NCBI GenBank assembly: GCA_007116605.1
Contig: SKID01000365.1
Coordinates: 1 to 8,621, forward strand
Length of the DNA stretch: 8,621 nucleotides
Origin: Tissierellia bacterium
GTDB taxonomy: Bacteria > Bacillota > Clostridia > Tissierellales > Dethiosulfatibacteraceae
Reading direction: 5' to 3'
The translations under genes and the position numbers were made by a program. The notes beneath the pieces are model-generated. The model was given only the letters and a program-made list of their open reading frames with translations, made no database searches and was not told where the DNA came from. How positions within the stretch are numbered: the first letter of the stretch is position 1; every line of letters begins with the position of its first letter. Shown piece by piece: positions 6,770 through 8,621 of this stretch.

Positions 6770-6773
6770 AATA

Positions 6774-8408
6774 ATGCATGATAAAATCATAAAACCCCTA
6801 TTTTTAGACTTGATGTCGATACAAAGTGATACTAACACACCAATGGAAGTGGCTATTGAAAAATTCATTTATCGTTGGATTGGATCTCAACCTTATTTTT
6901 TTCAAAGAGATGACTTATATGGACTATTGCCTTTGGAAGATGACCCTCATGGAAGGAACGTGGTCTGGTCTTTACTAAAAGGTAAAGGAAAAGAAACAGT
7001 GGTTATGATTCATCATCATGATGCTGTAGATATTGAAGAATACGGAAAATTAAAACATCATGCCCTCATACCTGATCAGCTAGAAAAAGCTTTAAAAGAA
7101 CGTAAATTATCCCAGGAAGTCAGAAGAGATTTAGAATCTGGGGAGTGGATATTTGGGCGAGGCTCGGCAGATATGAAGTCTGGAGCAGCGATACAATTAG
7201 CCCTTTTATCAAAATGGTCAGAAAACCCGGAGTTTCAGGGTAATATTTTGTTGTTAAGTGTGCCAGATGAGGAGAGATTATCTCAAGGGATGTTGCAGGC
7301 GGTGCCACTGATGACACAGTTAAGAGAAAAACACGATTTAGAATTTGTTCTAACAGTTAATTGTGAGCCCTATTTTAATCAAAAAAAGGGTCATGCTTTG
7401 TACTATGAAGGTTCAGTAGGAAAAGTGATGCCCATATTATATGTAAAGGGTGTAAAAAGCCATATTGGAGATCCTTTCAATGGATTTAATCCTTCGTTAG
7501 TCTTAGCAGACTTACAAAGAAAAACTGAGCTCAATGTAGATCTTTGTGATGTCCATCATAGGGAAGCGACACCTCCTCCAGTATGGGTTAATTTGAAAGA
7601 CAGAAAAAAAGCTTATGATGCTTCAATACCGGAAGCGGCAACCGGGTATTTTAACTGGCTTACTTTTACAAGATCGACTCATACCATTATGTCTAAACTC
7701 GTTTCTTTGTCAAAAAGAACATTAAGAGATACCTTAAATCATTTTGAAGATGCATATGAAAATTATTGCAACTTGACGGGTCAAGAGCCAGATTTTAATG
7801 GATTTGAGCCTCAAGTCATTACTTTTAAAGACTTATATCAACAAGGATGTCATAGTGGTGATACATTTATTGCTGAGTATACACAGTATCAGGCAGAAGT
7901 AAATGCATTGCTGCGTAAAAATAAAATCAATTTACCAGAAGCAGCCACTCGATTGATTGAATTTATTGTTGATTGGCTTGCTTTAGAAGGGCCTGCTATT
8001 GTGGTTGCTTTGTCAGGACCCTATTATCCTCATATCAATAATGATTCCATTGACAGAAAAATGGCTTTCGATTTACATAGAGCAATTAATGAATTTAGTC
8101 AAGGTAAATACAATGTGTTTTACGAGAAACAAGGGTTTTTTATGGGGATTTCAGATTTATCTTATGCATCTTGGTCAGGGCAGGAAGAAGATATTGCAGT
8201 GGTTAAAGAGAATAGTCCAGGATGGGACATCATCTACCATATTCCTTTTGATGAGTTGTCAGGTATTAGTATGCCTGTAGTCAACATTGGTCCTTGGGGT
8301 AAAGATTTGCATAAAACGACTGAGCGCGTGTTTGCAAAAGATGTTTATGAGAGGATACCAGATATTGTGGAGCATTTGGTTCAAAAAACCTTAACAACTA
8401 AGAATTAA
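6774..8408 (+). CDS. RocB-like M20-family metallohydrolase
   Basis: Predicted cytoplasmic zinc-dependent amidohydrolase or peptidase of the M20 superfamily, closest in plan to RocB of arginine utilisation, whose exact reaction is not established. The 544-residue length (RocB is roughly this size) exceeds ordinary M20 deacylases. Metal-site motifs are complete: HHHD (H81 as ligand, D83 supporting), GRGSADMKSG (128-137, bridging D133), PDEE (general base E166, ligand E167), NCEP (E198) and a C-terminal DLHK (H513). An active hydrolase is therefore expected. Residues about 210-230 start the lid/dimerisation region (VKGVKSHIGDPF). There is no signal peptide or membrane segment. It stands alone between two terminators, 155 bases after the antiporter, so it has its own promoter. 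The RocR-like regulator nearby supports a shared amino-acid catabolic role, but the substrate cannot be named from sequence. Confidence 0.88.
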   Translation: MHDKIIKPLFLDLMSIQSDTNTPMEVAIEKFIYRWIGSQPYFFQRDDLYGLLPLEDDPHGRNVVWSLLKGKGKETVVMIHHHDAVDIEEYGKLKHHALIPDQLEKALKERKLSQEVRRDLESGEWIFGRGSADMKSGAAIQLALLSKWSENPEFQGNILLLSVPDEERLSQGMLQAVPLMTQLREKHDLEFVLTVNCEPYFNQKKGHALYYEGSVGKVMPILYVKGVKSHIGDPFNGFNPSLVLADLQRKTELNVDLCDVHHREATPPPVWVNLKDRKKAYDASIPEAATGYFNWLTFTRSTHTIMSKLVSLSKRTLRDTLNHFEDAYENYCNLTGQEPDFNGFEPQVITFKDLYQQGCHSGDTFIAEYTQYQAEVNALLRKNKINLPEAATRLIEFIVDWLALEGPAIVVALSGPYYPHINNDSIDRKMAFDLHRAINEFSQGKYNVFYEKQGFFMGISDLSYASWSGQEEDIAVVKENSPGWDIIYHIPFDELSGISMPVVNIGPWGKDLHKTTERVFAKDVYERIPDIVEHLVQKTLTTKN

Positions 8409-8423
8409 AAGGACTTTAGGGGT

Positions 8424-8458
8424 CGGGTAGCGTTTGAAACGCTACCCGTTTTGTTTTT
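8424..8458 (+). terminator. Strong intrinsic terminator after the RocB-like gene
   Basis: CGGGTAGCGT (8424-8433) pairs perfectly with ACGCTACCCG (8439-8448) around a TTGAA loop, followed by TTTTGTTTTT (8449-8458). It begins 15 bases after the stop codon. Its core, 8430-8445, is the same 16-mer found inverted at 167-182. Confidence 0.95.
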
Positions 8459-8459
8459 A

Positions 8460-8597
8460 AGGATCAAATCGCATCTTCGCTACTTAGTATTTAGGTCATT
8501 TGTTGAGGATAATACAGCATCTTCCCTGCTTAGTATTTAGACCCTTTGTGTAGGATAAAACCGTATCATCGCTGCTTAGTATTTAGGTCATTTGCTT
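8460..8597. repeat. Three tandem copies of a 46-bp repeat
   Basis: Copies lie at 8460-8505, 8506-8551 and 8552-8597, with an exact 46-base period and no gaps. Each begins AGGAT and contains the invariant 12-mer CTTAGTATTTAG (8483, 8529 and 8575). Copies 1 and 3 differ at 7 of 46 positions; copies 1 and 2 at 11. The period is not a multiple of three and stops occur in the repeat, so it does not encode a repeat protein. There are no unique spacers, so it is not CRISPR. The array ends before 8598, where AT-rich sequence begins. Function unknown; it could be a minisatellite-like intergenic repeat or a protein-binding array. Confidence 0.85.
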
Positions 8598-8621
8598 TTT
8601 TATTATTTAAATGAAGCAAAT
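8590..8621. repeat. Inverted repeat at the right edge, overlapping the last tandem copy
   Basis: ATTTGCTT (8590-8597) and AAGCAAAT (8614-8621) are perfect inverted copies around a 16-base AT-rich spacer. The right arm runs to the end of the window, so the dyad may be longer. It may be a terminator stem for a gene converging from the right (an A-run lies on the complementary side), or the start of an inverted copy of the repeat family. Confidence 0.4.

Noticed and set aside
6765..6773. GTG start for the RocB-like gene.
   Set aside because: The GTG is part of the Shine-Dalgarno sequence AGAGGTGAT that serves the ATG at 6774.
7999..8280. 93-codon + strand frame inside the RocB-like gene.
   Set aside because: Overlaps the conserved C-terminal part of the hydrolase in another frame, with no ribosome binding site of its own and no family resemblance.
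8460..8597. CRISPR array.
   Set aside because: The whole 46-base unit is repeated with scattered substitutions and there are no unique spacers between conserved repeats; no cas gene is present.

Overview
The window is AT-rich, gene-dense bacterial chromosome with strong AGGAGG-type ribosome binding sites and short, neat intergenic gaps. All six supported genes lie on the + strand. Gene content (KtrAB potassium uptake, a RocR-type sigma-54 activator, a RocB-type M20 hydrolase, an NhaC-family antiporter) and base composition suggest a low-GC Firmicute, most likely an anaerobic, amino-acid-fermenting member of the Clostridia. This assignment is inference; no marker gene is present.

Layout. Positions 1-274 are non-coding and hold a composite hairpin (84-130) resembling an IS200/IS605 end, plus a small palindrome (167-182). 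Positions 275-2295 are a two-gene ktrB-ktrA operon for a K+ channel-like transporter and its RCK gating subunit. After a 46-base gap with a small dyad comes a PAS / AAA+ / Fis-HTH activator of RocR type (2342-3787). The next gap (3788-4029) holds a long perfect inverted repeat, a candidate activator site, and then a textbook sigma-54 promoter (GG-N10-GC). That promoter faces a two-gene unit, an alanine-dehydrogenase-family oxidoreductase (4030-5193) and an NhaC-family antiporter (5212-6618), closed by an intrinsic terminator (6642-6673). A separate transcription unit carries a RocB-like M20-family metallohydrolase (6774-8408), closed by a strong terminator (8424-8458). The right edge is a three-copy 46-bp tandem repeat (8460-8597).

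How it may work together. The RocR-like regulator probably senses a small molecule through its PAS-type N-terminus, binds the upstream inverted repeat and drives sigma-54 transcription of the dehydrogenase and antiporter. RocB-like proteins are known from arginine/ornithine catabolism clusters. Here none of the usual enzymes (arginase, ornithine aminotransferase, arginine deiminase) is present, and the dehydrogenase departs from standard alanine dehydrogenase in several active-site loops. A small inducible module for taking up and oxidising or hydrolysing an amino acid, or an N-substituted derivative of one, is a reasonable but unproven reading. The ktrAB operon looks like housekeeping and is probably unrelated.
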